Assembly (NCBI GenBank): GCA_964481035.1
Contig: CAYZSE010000048.1
Coordinates: 1 to 21,345 of the forward strand
Reading direction: 5' to 3'
Length of the DNA stretch: 21,345 bases
Source: JAAAPF01 sp964481035
Lineage (GTDB): Bacteria > Pseudomonadota > Alphaproteobacteria > Geminicoccales > Geminicoccaceae
The position numbers and the translations under genes are program-made. The notes under the pieces are model-generated. The model worked only from the letters and a program-made list of their open reading frames with translations. It ran no database searches and was not told where the DNA came from. This document shows, piece after piece, positions 1-8,545 of the stretch (position 1 is its first letter; every line of letters begins with the position of its first letter).

Positions 1-98
1 AGCGCGCCGATGCAGTTCTGCTCGGTTTGGCTCCGGGCAGGCGCATCGGTTGCTTGACGACGGCGGCCGTGGCGCTCCCGACGAGACGGGTCGTTCCC

Positions 99-135
99 GC
101 GGGCGGCGGGACCGGGAGGCGTCGTCGCCGCCCGC
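99..135 (-). terminator. GC-rich hairpin after the lactate permease gene
   Basis: A perfect 10-bp inverted repeat (GCGGGCGGCG at 99-108 and CGCCGCCCGC at 126-135) with a 17-nt loop lies about 43 nt beyond the stop codon of the leftward lactate permease gene. No T-run follows it on the minus strand, so it is at best a U-tract-less terminator of the kind met in GC-rich genomes. In such GC-rich sequence a repeat of this sort could also arise by chance. Nothing else was recognised in positions 1-177: no credible gene lies there. Confidence 0.3.
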
Positions 136-177
136 CCCCGCCCCGGCGGTCGGCCGACGCCCCCGGGCGCCGTGCGT

Positions 178-1848
178 TCAGAGCACGGCGACGCCGATCA
201 TGCCGATGATGCCGACGCAGACGAGATAGTAGATGGTCGGGATGATCGTCTTGGTGAGCACCGCGCCCTCGCGGCCGAGAAAGCCCACCGTCGCCGAGGC
301 CGCGACGACGTTGTGGATCGCGATCATGTTGCCCGCCGCGGCACCCACCGCCTGGAGCGCGATGAACAACGACGTCGGGCTCGCGAGCTCTTCGGCCACG
401 CCGTACTGGAACTGGCTCAGCATCATGTTGCTGACCGTGTTGCTGCCGGCGATGAACGCCCCGAGCGCACCGGCGGTCGCGGTGAAGAACGGGTAGATGT
501 CGCCGACCGTCGCCGCCAGCCAGGTCGACATCGCCACCGGCATGCTGGCGAGGTCCGCCGTGTTGACGCCGGAGTTGATGAGGATCCGGACCATCGGGAT
601 GGTGAAGGCCAGAACGAAGCCGGCACCCAGGAGGAGGCGGCCCGATTCGCCGACCGCGGTGGCGAACTGCGCCGGCTTCATCCGGTGCAGGAGGACGGTG
701 ACGAGCGCCACGAACACCAGGATGCCGCCCGGGAGGTAGAGCGGCTGGATGCTCGCCGAGACCCCGACCTCGCCGAAGATGTTGCTCATCCCGAACGACA
801 CCGAGGTCAGCATCGCCTTGAAGTCGGCGTTGACGCGGCTCAGCACCAGGATGCCGGCGACCAGGAGATAGGGCGCCCACGCCATCACAGCGCCGATCGG
901 CGCCCGGTCGATCAGCTTCTCGAGCTTGATCTCGAGATCGCCGATCCATTCGGCGGGCCACTGCTCGGGCGGCGCGAACTCCCAGTGGTCCTTGGGCATC
1001 AAGAAGCCCGCGCGCGCCGCCGGCACCACGATCGCCAACGCCACCAGCGCGCCCAAGAGCGAAGGGAACTCCGGGCCGAGAAACACGCCGGTGAGGATGT
1101 AGGGGATCGAGAAGGCCGCCGCCGCGAACAAGGCGAAGGGAAAGATCGACAACCCTTCCGTCCACGAGCGCTTGGCGCCGAAGAACCGGGTGATCATCAT
1201 CACCATCAAGATCGGCATGAACAGGCCGACCACGCCGTGGATGATCGCGACCTCCGAGGTCACCGTGCGCAGGAACGCCTCCCAGCTGGAGCCCTCGGCG
1301 GCGAGCTGCGCGCCGATCACCGCCTGATCGAGACCGCCGGTGACGCCGATGATGATCGGCGTGCCGACCGCGCCGAACGACACCGGCGTGCTCTGCACCA
1401 TCATCCCCACGACCACCGCCGCCATCGCCGGAAAGCCGAGCGCCACCAGGAGCGGCGCGACGATCGCCGCCGGCGTGCCGAAGCCCGACGCGCCCTCGAT
1501 GAACGAGCCGAACAACCACGCGATGATGATCGTCTGCACCCGGCGGTCGGGGCTGATCTGCGCGAAGCCGGCGCGGATGGTCTTGATCGCGCCGCTGTGC
1601 TTGAGCGTGTTGAGCAAGAGGATCGCGCCGAAGATGATCCACAGCACCGACACCGTGATCAGCAGCCCCTGCACGGTCGAGGCCGCGACGCGGGCGAACG
1701 GCACGCCCCAGAACATCAGCGCGATCAGCGCGGCGACCAGATAGACCAGCGGCATCGCCTTTCGCGCCGGCCATCGCAACCCGACCAGCAGCACGCCCGC
1801 GAGCGCGATCGGCGCAAACGCGAGCGCGGCCTGAAGCCATAGCGCCAT
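178..1848 (-). CDS. lldP: L-lactate permease (LctP family)
   Basis: The 556-residue product is a very hydrophobic inner-membrane carrier that imports lactate (and often glycolate) with protons. Its length is close to the roughly 550 residues usual for LldP/LctP. The first third carries the strongly conserved family stretch around GSFIEGASGFGTPAA (residues about 114-128), followed by VQSTPVSFGAVGTP; both are typical LctP signatures. At least 12 membrane helices can be read through the protein. The ATG at 1848 is preceded on the minus strand by GGGGA at a suitable spacing, which fixes the start. It stands alone: the next gene upstream on the same strand (pqiC-like) ends 346 nt away, and no lactate dehydrogenase or GntR-type regulator lies in the window. 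Family assignment is secure. The substrate (L- versus D-lactate or glycolate) is inferred only. Confidence 0.93.
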   Translation of the reverse strand: MALWLQAALAFAPIALAGVLLVGLRWPARKAMPLVYLVAALIALMFWGVPFARVAASTVQGLLITVSVLWIIFGAILLLNTLKHSGAIKTIRAGFAQISPDRRVQTIIIAWLFGSFIEGASGFGTPAAIVAPLLVALGFPAMAAVVVGMMVQSTPVSFGAVGTPIIIGVTGGLDQAVIGAQLAAEGSSWEAFLRTVTSEVAIIHGVVGLFMPILMVMMITRFFGAKRSWTEGLSIFPFALFAAAAFSIPYILTGVFLGPEFPSLLGALVALAIVVPAARAGFLMPKDHWEFAPPEQWPAEWIGDLEIKLEKLIDRAPIGAVMAWAPYLLVAGILVLSRVNADFKAMLTSVSFGMSNIFGEVGVSASIQPLYLPGGILVFVALVTVLLHRMKPAQFATAVGESGRLLLGAGFVLAFTIPMVRILINSGVNTADLASMPVAMSTWLAATVGDIYPFFTATAGALGAFIAGSNTVSNMMLSQFQYGVAEELASPTSLFIALQAVGAAAGNMIAIHNVVAASATVGFLGREGAVLTKTIIPTIYYLVCVGIIGMIGVAVL

Positions 1849-2194
1849 TTCCCCAATCCCCCCTGCGGCGGTCCGAGCCTCGTGGCTCCAACTCGAAATC
1901 TTGGCCCAACACCGGCACTTACGGACGCGAGTAAAGCACCGAAAAGGAGCGCCGCGTCGACCATAAAAATTTACGACTTCCCGCTAACCCCGGCCGAAGC
2001 GGAATAGATACCGAGGATCGACTTCGAGAACAGGGTAGGATAGGGCCTCCGCCGCGGCCGCTCGGGCGAAGGGCCATGGCGAAACGAAGCGGGAACGGTG
2101 GAATGTCGTGCGCGATCCGTCGTTCGTCGTCGATTTCACGCCTCGCGCACAGCCCGGCCGTGGCCGCGCGGTGGTGGCGCTGCCGGCCGGCGTT
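1849..2194. other. 346-bp intergenic region upstream of the lactate permease
   Basis: No convincing gene was found between the lactate permease start and the pqiC-like stop. The only notable element is an A/T island at about 1961-1974 in otherwise very GC-rich DNA, annotated separately. A GCCGGCCGGC palindrome sits at 2182-2191, just past the pqiC-like stop, but it has no loop or T-run and is not a convincing terminator. Confidence 0.5.
1955..1985 (-). promoter_or_regulatory. A/T-rich island, possible promoter of the lactate permease gene
   Basis: The run ATAAAAATTTA (around 1963-1973) is the most A/T-rich stretch of this intergenic region. On the minus strand it reads TAAATTTTTAT and would give a leader of roughly 100 nt for the permease gene. 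No clean paired -35/-10 set at 16-18 nt spacing could be assigned, so this is a position guess based on composition only. Confidence 0.22.
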
Positions 2195-2791
2195 TCAGGA
2201 CGCCGCGGCGACGGCTCGGGCGAGGGCTCGGCTGAGGCGGTCGAGGGTGCGGTCGATGGCGGCGACGGCGGGGGTGAGGGTGGCGCCCGGCGCGAAGCCT
2301 TCGGTGGCCGTGGTACGGCCGGTGCGCACCAGGCGCTCGCGGGCGTCGAAGATGCGCCAGACCGCCTCGAGCTCGACGGTCCCCTCGACGCGGGTCGCGA
2401 GCCGGACGATGTCGACCTCGACGATGCGGTCGAGGTCGACGAACCGGCGGGTCGGCAGCAAGAAGACCTGATCGAGCCCGAGATGGCCGGCGAGCCCTTC
2501 CGCGACGACGAGGCTCACCATCTGGTCGAGCGGGCCGATCCAGGCGTCGCCCGGCGCGGGCTCCAGGTCGTTCGGCCCGCGCATCAAGAGGATCTCGTTG
2601 CGCTCGAAGGCCGCCGGCAGGGTGACGGGCTCGAGGCCGACCAGGAGTGCCGCCCGGGGCGGGGTGGCGGCCGCCGGCGGGCCGATCGGCACGAGCGTGT
2701 GGTAGTTGGTGGGCGGGCTCTGCAGACAGCCCGCCGCGAGCAGCGCCAGGAGCAGGAGCAGGGCGGCGAGGGGGGCACGGCGTTGCGGCAT
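2195..2791 (-). CDS. pqiC: PqiC-like outer-membrane lipoprotein (ABC-type transport auxiliary lipoprotein family)
   Basis: The 198-residue product starts with a lipoprotein signal: a charged MPQRR head, a leucine/alanine core and a lipobox LAAGC with the acylated cysteine at residue 22. The mature part has the NYHTL opening followed by the mixed strand/helix pattern of the DUF330/PqiC family, and ends in a helix like those of other family members (usual length about 190). In the Pqi system it is the outer-membrane-anchored partner of the MCE tunnel protein PqiB. The ATG shares one base with the stop of the upstream pqiB-like gene (TGATG), which indicates translational coupling and fixes the start. 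The long in-frame extension upstream of this ATG is only a shadow of the MCE gene. It could also be named an MlaB/YmbA-type lipoprotein, but the gene order favours PqiC. Confidence 0.85.
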   Translation of the reverse strand: MPQRRAPLAALLLLLALLAAGCLQSPPTNYHTLVPIGPPAAATPPRAALLVGLEPVTLPAAFERNEILLMRGPNDLEPAPGDAWIGPLDQMVSLVVAEGLAGHLGLDQVFLLPTRRFVDLDRIVEVDIVRLATRVEGTVELEAVWRIFDARERLVRTGRTTATEGFAPGATLTPAVAAIDRTLDRLSRALARAVAAAS

Positions 2792-4530
2792 CAGCGGCGG
2801 CCTCTCCGGCCTTGGATCAGGGCTTCGGGGTTGCGCTCCAGGTACTCCGCGAAGGTCCGCAGCGCCCGCGCCGTCGCCCGCAGCTCGGCCATGAGCTGCT
2901 CGGCCGAGAAGGTCAGCCGCCCGGCGTTCTCGGCGGCGGTGCCGAGCGCGCCCATGGCCTGGTCGGCCTCGGCGAGGGCGCTGCGGGCGTCGCGGGCGAG
3001 GGGCTCGATGGCACCCTCGAGCGTGCCGGCGATGTCGCGGAGCGCTGCCGCCGTCGCCCCCGCGTCCTCGAGCGCCGCCGGGATCGCCGGCGAGCCGACC
3101 ACGGCCCTGGCGTCGGCCAAGAGCCCGTCGAGGTTGGCGGCGAGCTGCTCGAGCGGCAGGGCGGCGAGCTTGGCGAGGACCGCCTGGATCGAGCCCCGGA
3201 GCTCGTCGAAGCTCGACGGCAGCGTCGGCAGGACGATCACCTCGCCCTCGCGGACCAGCGGCGCCGGTCCGGCGTCGGGGTACAGATCGAGCTGCACCTC
3301 GAGCGCGCCGGTGAGGATGTTGGTCGTCGCCAGGCGCGCCCGCAGCCCCTCGTCGAGCAGCCATTGAAACAGGCCCTGATCGTCGAGCCCCTCGATCGCC
3401 GCCCCCTCGAAGGTGATGGCGCCGCGGAACAGCTCGATGTCGACCGGGATGGTGAAGGCGTCGTCCGCCTGATCGACGTCGATGGTGAGGTCGATGTCGG
3501 TGACCTCGCCGACGCGGATGCCGCGGAAGGTCACGGGCGCGCCCGGCTCGAGCCCGCCGATGGAGCCGGCGAAGTACAGCCGCGCCGGCACGCGGCGCTG
3601 CTCGACCATGGCGTTGCGCGCCGTCTCGGCGTCGCTGAAGAGGGTGAAGGTCCGACACGCCGCGGCCGCCTCGCGCGCCGTGTCGAGGTCGTCCGGGGCG
3701 GCGAAGGCGACCCCGCCGGCGACGAGGGCGCTCAAGGACTGCAGCTCGACCTTGACCCGGCGCCCGGAGATGTCGAAGGCGATGCCGCTGGCGTTGAAGA
3801 AGTGGCTGCCTTCGCGGACGAGGTCGGCGTAGGGCGCGCGCACATAGGCCTCGACGACGAAGCCGCCGCCGCGCTCCTCGGGCTGCGTGCAGACGAGCCG
3901 GCCGTCGCGCAGGTCGGGCCGCTCGGCGATGGCGAAGCCCGTGATCTCGCCCACCGGCAGCTCGCTGAAGAAGACCGGCGAGCCGACCCTGAGCGCGCCG
4001 AGCCGGTCGCTCGCCAGCACGAAGCGCCGCCCGGGCGCGTCCTCGGGAATGGGCGGTCGGCGGTCGAGACCCTCGAACTCGCGCGTCGGCTCGCCGCCGC
4101 CCGGGTCGACCGCGATGTAGGCGCCCGATAGCAGCGTCGAGAGGCCGGTCACGCCCTCGAGCCCGATCTCCGGCTGGACGATCCAAAAGCGCGTGCCGGT
4201 GGTGAGGTAGCGCTCGGCGCCGGGAGTCATCTCGATGCGGGTGACGACCGTGTCGAGGTCGCGGGCGAGGTCGACCGCGCGCACCGTGCCGACGACCACG
4301 TCCCTGAGCCGCACCTGCGTCTTGCCGGCCTCCAGCCCGGCCGCCGTCGGGAAGCTGACGGTGACGACCGGGCCGCGCTGCTGGAAGGTCTGCCAGACGA
4401 GCCAGGCACCGAGGGCCACGGCGACGAGCGGGATGAGCCAGACGACGGAGATGCCCCGCCGGCGGCGGACGCGCGGCTCCAGCCCGTCGGGGCCGGGCTC
4501 AGACGCGGGCACGGTCGTCGCCTCCGGCAT
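2791..4530 (-). CDS. pqiB: PqiB-like MCE-domain inter-membrane transport protein
   Basis: The 579-residue protein has a cytoplasmic basic segment (VRRRR, 21-25), one membrane helix at about 28-47, and then three MCE/MlaD domains. Their repeated core motif is visible at about 55-145 (GLEAGKTQVRLRDVVVGTV), 168-240 (LRVGSPVFFSELPVGEI) and 315-420 (LEPGAPVTFRGIRVGEV). A long alanine-rich helical tail (about 450-570) follows, matching the C-terminal needle of E. coli PqiB (about 546 residues). MCE proteins of this type form hexameric tubes that carry lipids across the periplasm. The start ATG lies 32 nt inside the end of the pqiA-like gene, and its stop overlaps the lipoprotein start, so the three genes form one coupled operon. 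The name rests on domain number and neighbours. A role in paraquat stress is only by analogy. Confidence 0.9.
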   Translation of the reverse strand: MPEATTVPASEPGPDGLEPRVRRRRGISVVWLIPLVAVALGAWLVWQTFQQRGPVVTVSFPTAAGLEAGKTQVRLRDVVVGTVRAVDLARDLDTVVTRIEMTPGAERYLTTGTRFWIVQPEIGLEGVTGLSTLLSGAYIAVDPGGGEPTREFEGLDRRPPIPEDAPGRRFVLASDRLGALRVGSPVFFSELPVGEITGFAIAERPDLRDGRLVCTQPEERGGGFVVEAYVRAPYADLVREGSHFFNASGIAFDISGRRVKVELQSLSALVAGGVAFAAPDDLDTAREAAAACRTFTLFSDAETARNAMVEQRRVPARLYFAGSIGGLEPGAPVTFRGIRVGEVTDIDLTIDVDQADDAFTIPVDIELFRGAITFEGAAIEGLDDQGLFQWLLDEGLRARLATTNILTGALEVQLDLYPDAGPAPLVREGEVIVLPTLPSSFDELRGSIQAVLAKLAALPLEQLAANLDGLLADARAVVGSPAIPAALEDAGATAAALRDIAGTLEGAIEPLARDARSALAEADQAMGALGTAAENAGRLTFSAEQLMAELRATARALRTFAEYLERNPEALIQGRRGRR

Positions 4531-5797
4531 CCCACAACAGGCGCGGATCGAAGGTCATGGCGGCGATCATGGTGAGGATGACGACACCGCAGAACGCCAG
4601 GGCGCCGACGCCGGCGTCGATGGCGAAGACGCCGCCGACGTGAACCAGCCCGGCGAGGATCGCGACGACGAAGACATCCACCATCGAGTAGCGGCCGATC
4701 CACTCCACGGCGACGTAGAGCCTGGTCTTCGGCGCGAGACTGCGGCGCGAGCGCAGGTGGACGCTGACGAGCAGCCAGCCGAGGACGAGGAACTTGAGCA
4801 CCGGCACGAGCACGCTGGCCGTGAAGATGACCAGGGCGACGGGCCACTCGCCGAAGGCGATGAGGTCGACGACGCCGCCGAGGATGGTGCCCGGATAGCT
4901 CTGGCCGAATTGGGTGACGATCATCATCGGATAGACATTGGCCGGGATGTAGAGCACCAGCGCCGTCAAGAGCAACGCCCAGGTGCGCTCCAGGCTGCGG
5001 GTCTTGCGCCGGTGCAGGTGCGCCTCGCAGCGCGGGCACTCGCCGTGATGCGCCTCGGGCGAGGTGACGAGCCCGCAGGTGTGGCAGGCGATTTCGGGCC
5101 CCGCGGCCGGCGGCGCCGGCACGGGGCGGCCGATCCGGCGCCACACCGCCTCGTCGTCGACCACGGTGTCGGCCCGGGCGAGCAGCAGGATGGCGGCAAA
5201 GAGCGCGGCCGCCGCCGGGCCGATGGCGATGTCGGCGTAGCCCATGAGCTTCACATAGGCGACGATGAGGCCGAGGAGATAGACCTCCAGCATCGACCAC
5301 GGGCCCTGCAGGTCGATGAGCTTGTAGGCGACCCGCGCCGGCCGGCTCGGCCGCGCCCGGGCGGCTTCGACGAGGGCCGCGAGCCCGACCAGGATGCGCA
5401 GGCCCGGAAAGACCGTGGTGAAGAGCAGGCAGGCGACGGCGACGGGCAGAAGACCCGCCTCGACGAGCGCGCGCACGCCGGTGATGAGCGTCGCCGTGGT
5501 CGCCTGGCCCTGGATGGTGATGGTGATGAGCGGGAAGGCGTTGGCGACGAGCCAGGCGACCGCCGCCGCCAGATGCAGCGCGATCCCCTTGTCGATGCCG
5601 CCCGGCCGCTCCTCGTAGAGAAAGAGCCCGCACAGACGGCACGCGGCGACTTGATGGCCGCCGAGCGGAACGCGTCCGTGCAGCGCGCCGCAGTGATGGC
5701 ACGCGATCAGCGGCGCCCCCTCGAGATCGGGCGATGGTTGCAAGATGATGGCGCTCGCTCGGTGTCGTCCGTGGCAGTTCCGACGGTCTGCGGCCAC
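4499..5797 (-). CDS. pqiA: PqiA-like inner-membrane protein with two zinc-ribbon-like halves
   Basis: This polytopic protein (432 residues from the GTG at 5797) consists of two similar halves. Each opens with paired cysteine motifs: CHHCG...CRLCG in the first half and CHTCG...CPRCE in the second. Each is followed by about four membrane helices; the NAFPL and NVYPM motifs at the first helix of each half are typical of PqiA. E. coli PqiA has about 417 residues. In Pqi systems PqiA is the inner-membrane partner that feeds the PqiB tunnel. The end overlaps the pqiB-like start by 32 nt, longer than the usual 4-nt overlap. The start is uncertain: GTG at 5797 has no clear ribosome site, and TTG at 5743 is an alternative that still leaves both cysteine pairs in place. 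Confidence 0.87.
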   Translation of the reverse strand: MAADRRNCHGRHRASAIILQPSPDLEGAPLIACHHCGALHGRVPLGGHQVAACRLCGLFLYEERPGGIDKGIALHLAAAVAWLVANAFPLITITIQGQATTATLITGVRALVEAGLLPVAVACLLFTTVFPGLRILVGLAALVEAARARPSRPARVAYKLIDLQGPWSMLEVYLLGLIVAYVKLMGYADIAIGPAAAALFAAILLLARADTVVDDEAVWRRIGRPVPAPPAAGPEIACHTCGLVTSPEAHHGECPRCEAHLHRRKTRSLERTWALLLTALVLYIPANVYPMMIVTQFGQSYPGTILGGVVDLIAFGEWPVALVIFTASVLVPVLKFLVLGWLLVSVHLRSRRSLAPKTRLYVAVEWIGRYSMVDVFVVAILAGLVHVGGVFAIDAGVGALAFCGVVILTMIAAMTFDPRLLWDAGGDDRARV

Positions 5798-5867
5798 CGC
5801 GCGCCGGGATCAAGCGCGAAGCGCGTCGAGCGAGCGCCGGAGGACGCGCTCGTCACGGCGCCGGGCA

Positions 5868-5900
5868 GCGCCGCCACCGTTCGCGCCGCCACCGTTCGCG
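5868..5900. repeat. Tandem 15-bp direct repeat in a divergent promoter region
   Basis: The 15-bp unit GCGCCGCCACCGTTC occurs twice exactly head to tail (5868-5882 and 5883-5897), with three further matching bases to 5900. It lies in the 173-bp space between the leftward pqiA-like gene and the rightward antiporter gene, about 70 nt before the antiporter start. It could be a pair of protein-binding sites or a slippage product; the sequence alone does not decide. No clear promoter was recognised in the rest of 5798-5970. Confidence 0.7.
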
Positions 5901-5970
5901 TCGCGAGCGGTTGGTGTTGTTCGGGGTGGCGGTCGTCGCTACCGTCCGGGGAGGAAAGCAGGGGACCTCG

Positions 5971-7665
5971 ATGCACGACTACGTCTTTCACGAGATCGCG
6001 TTCCTGCTGCTCATCGCCGCCGCCGTGGGGCTCGTGGGGACGGCGTTGCGGCAGCCCGTGGTCGTGAGCTTCATCGTCGTCGGCATCGCCGCGGCGGCGG
6101 CGCTGGAGAGCGCGCCCGCGACCGTGGCGCAGATCACCTTCCTCGCCGAGCTGGGCATCGCGCTTCTGCTCTTCCTGGTCGGTCTCACCCTCGACTGGCG
6201 GCTCGTCCGCCAGCTCGGCCCGGTGGCGGTGGCGACGGGCCTGGGCCAGGTGGCCTTCACCGCGGGCGTCGGCTTCGTTCTGGGCCTCGCCATGGGGCTC
6301 GACACGGTCACCAGCTTCTACGTGGCGGTGGCGCTGACGTTCTCCTCGACGATCATCATCGTCAAGCTCTTGAGCGACAAGCGCGAGCTCGAGACCCTGC
6401 ACGGCCGCATCGCGCTCGGCTTTCTCATCGTCCAGGACATCGTCGTGGTCGTCGCCATGGTCGGGTTGTCGACCCTCGGTGTCGGCGCTGCCGGCATGGG
6501 CGGCGATCTCGTCACCATCGTCGCCGGGCTCGGCGGGCTCGTCGTCGGGCTCCTCGCCTTCGTCCGCTGGGGCGCGGAGCCGCTCACCGCCCGCTTTGCC
6601 CGCACCCCCGAGCTGCTCGTCATCTTCGCCATCGGCTGGGCCGCGGCCGCGGCGGCGCTCGGCGACCTCATCGGTATCGGCAAGGAGCTCGGCGGCCTCG
6701 CGGCCGGCGTGTCGCTCGGCTCGACCACCTACCGCGACATGATCTCCGCCCGCCTCTCGGCGCTCCGGGACTTTCTCCTGCTCTTCTTCTTTCTCTACAT
6801 CGGCACGACCCTCGACCTCTCGACGTTGGGCCAGGATACCGGCCGCGCGATCGCCTTCTCGTTGTTCGTGCTGATCGGCAACCCGCTGATCGTCGTCGTC
6901 ATCATGGCGGCGATGGGCTATCGCGTGCGCACCGGCTTCCTCTGCGGGCTCACGGTCGCGCAGATCTCCGAGTTCTCCTTGATCTTCATGGCGATGGGGC
7001 TCGCGCTCGGCCACGTCGACGAGGCGGCGGTGGGGCTCGTCACCCTGGTCGGCCTGGTGACGATCGCCGTATCGGTCTACATGATCACTTATTCGCACGA
7101 GCTCTACGCCTGGGCCAAACCGGCCCTCGGCGTCCTCGATTTCGGTCGCCGGCGCGAGCCCGACGGCACCGACCACCACGAGGGCACGGTCGACGTCATC
7201 CTGTTCGGCCTCGGCCGGGTCGGCTTGCGGCTCTACGAGCAGCTCGAGGACGCGGGCTACACCGTGCTCGGCGTCGACCTCGACCCCACGGTCGTGCGCG
7301 ACGCACGCATGCGCGGCTATCGGGTCCGCTACGGGGACGTCAACGAGCACGCCTTCTGGGACCAGCTGCCGCTGGGCACGACCCGCTGGCTCGTCCTCGC
7401 CGTTCCGTTCGGCACGCTGCGCCTGACCCACACCGATCCGGGCCACGGCCTGCTCGCGGCGATCCGTTCGCACGGCTATCACGGCCGCACGGCGCTGATC
7501 GCCCGCGAGCCGGATCAGGGCCGCCAGCTCGCGGCGGCCGGCGTCGACCTCGTGCTCTATCCCTTCGACGATGCGGCGGTGAGCGCGGCGCGCCGCATGG
7601 TCGAGCTCGACGACACCCGCGGCGCCGAGCTCAAGGACGACGTGAAGGAGGAAGCGGTATCGTGA
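5971..7665 (+). CDS. CPA2 (Kef-type) monovalent cation:proton antiporter with a TrkA-N domain
   Basis: The 564-residue product has an N-terminal sodium/hydrogen-exchanger domain of about 12 helices (residues 5-375). It is followed by a cytoplasmic Rossmann TrkA-N/RCK domain (about 405-520) with the nucleotide-binding glycines GLGRVG near 413-418 and the acidic end of the second strand at VDLD. This layout is that of KefB/KefC/YbaL antiporters, which exchange K+ or Na+ for H+ and are gated by NAD(H) or glutathione adducts. ATG at 5971 is preferred over an upstream TTG at 5911 because the homologous helix begins just after it and AGGGGA precedes it. The stop overlaps the GTG of the stress-protein gene (GTGA), so the pair is coupled. 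The exact ion and the specific Kef subtype cannot be told from the sequence. Confidence 0.9.
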   Translation: MHDYVFHEIAFLLLIAAAVGLVGTALRQPVVVSFIVVGIAAAAALESAPATVAQITFLAELGIALLLFLVGLTLDWRLVRQLGPVAVATGLGQVAFTAGVGFVLGLAMGLDTVTSFYVAVALTFSSTIIIVKLLSDKRELETLHGRIALGFLIVQDIVVVVAMVGLSTLGVGAAGMGGDLVTIVAGLGGLVVGLLAFVRWGAEPLTARFARTPELLVIFAIGWAAAAAALGDLIGIGKELGGLAAGVSLGSTTYRDMISARLSALRDFLLLFFFLYIGTTLDLSTLGQDTGRAIAFSLFVLIGNPLIVVVIMAAMGYRVRTGFLCGLTVAQISEFSLIFMAMGLALGHVDEAAVGLVTLVGLVTIAVSVYMITYSHELYAWAKPALGVLDFGRRREPDGTDHHEGTVDVILFGLGRVGLRLYEQLEDAGYTVLGVDLDPTVVRDARMRGYRVRYGDVNEHAFWDQLPLGTTRWLVLAVPFGTLRLTHTDPGHGLLAAIRSHGYHGRTALIAREPDQGRQLAAAGVDLVLYPFDDAAVSAARRMVELDDTRGAELKDDVKEEAVS

Positions 7666-8534
7666 TCCGCTGCATCCTGGCGGCGACGGATTTCTCCGAG
7701 CGCTCGCGGGCCGCGCTCGCCCGCGCCGCGAGCCTCGCCGCTCTCGCCGAGTGCCGGCTCGTGCTGCTCCACGTCGTCGACGAGGACGCGCCGGCCGAGG
7801 TGGTCGCCGAGCGGGCCGCGATCGCCGAGCGCGAGCTGGCGCGGGCAAGCACCGGCATCGCCGAACTGGTGAGCGAGAGGCGGGTCGTCACGGGCGATCC
7901 CTTCGCCGCCATCGCTCAGGCCGCCGTCGAGTCCGGCGCCGACCTCGTCGTCGCCGGCGACCATCGTCGCTCGCTCCTGCGCTCGCTGTTCTTGGACACG
8001 ACCGTCGAGCGCCTCGTCCGCGTAGCCAGCGTGCCGGTGCTCATCGCCCGGGGCCCCGCCTCGACGCCGTATGTCCACGCCCTCGTCGGCGTCGAGGCCG
8101 AGCCCGCGCGTGCGGTCCTGGCCCTTCTCGGTGGCTTCGCGGGGGCCGCGCCCGCGCATGTCAGCCTGCTCCACGCCTTCGATCCGATCGCCTCCGGCAA
8201 GATGGCCCAGGCGGGTGTGTCCGACGACGCGATCCAAGCCTACGAGGCGGCGACCGCCGCCCTGATCCGGCGCAGCCTCGACGACCTGGCCGCCAACGGG
8301 CCGGACTTGGCCGAATTGATCGTCGTCGCCGGCGATCCCGTCCCCGCGCTGGAGCACGCGGCCGAACGGCTCGATGTCGACCTCGTCGTGACCGCGACCC
8401 ACGCCCGCCGCGGGCTCGGCCGCCTCGTTCTCGGCAGCGTCACCTCGCGCCTGCTCCGCGAGAGCGATCGCGACCTGCTGGTGATCCCACCGGGCCTCTT
8501 CGGCGCCGGCGACGCGAGCCGTGAGGCCACATGA
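7662..8534 (+). CDS. Tandem-domain universal stress protein (UspA family)
   Basis: The 290-residue protein contains two UspA folds. The first runs about 1-140, beginning RCILAATDFSE, the usual first strand with its aspartate. The second runs about 142-290 and ends GSVTSRLLRESDRDLLVIPP. The family ATP-binding pattern G-x2-G-x9-G-S/T is altered in both: the first domain reads G-DH-R then DT, and the second A-TH-A then GS. Canonical nucleotide binding is therefore doubtful, especially in domain 1. The GTG start at 7662 overlaps the antiporter stop and has a strong AAGGAGG ribosome site inside the antiporter gene. The coupling suggests the stress protein acts with, or senses for, the antiporter; this is inference. 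It ends only 11 nt from the convergent TIGR02444-type gene. Confidence 0.9.
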   Translation: MIRCILAATDFSERSRAALARAASLAALAECRLVLLHVVDEDAPAEVVAERAAIAERELARASTGIAELVSERRVVTGDPFAAIAQAAVESGADLVVAGDHRRSLLRSLFLDTTVERLVRVASVPVLIARGPASTPYVHALVGVEAEPARAVLALLGGFAGAAPAHVSLLHAFDPIASGKMAQAGVSDDAIQAYEAATAALIRRSLDDLAANGPDLAELIVVAGDPVPALEHAAERLDVDLVVTATHARRGLGRLVLGSVTSRLLRESDRDLLVIPPGLFGAGDASREAT

Positions 8535-8545
8535 GGCGCCGCCGC

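Noticed and set aside
27..209. 60-codon + strand frame at the left edge
   Set aside because: Arginine/proline-rich translation typical of GC-rich noncoding sequence.
172..1842. Open frame of 556 codons on the + strand opposite the lactate permease
   Set aside because: The translation is dominated by R, D, H, E and A with no fold or motif, as expected antisense to a GC-rich gene. The minus strand encodes a clear family protein.
1725..1964. 79-codon frame on the - strand starting in the A/T island and overlapping the lactate permease start
   Set aside because: No ribosome site or family match, and it runs out of frame into the permease gene.
2182..2191. GCCGGCCGGC as a terminator of the pqi operon
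   Set aside because: It is a simple palindrome without loop or T-run; such strings are common in GC-rich DNA.
5707..7848. Open frame of 713 codons on the - strand opposite the antiporter
   Set aside because: Low-complexity charged translation, antisense to a well-matched antiporter gene.
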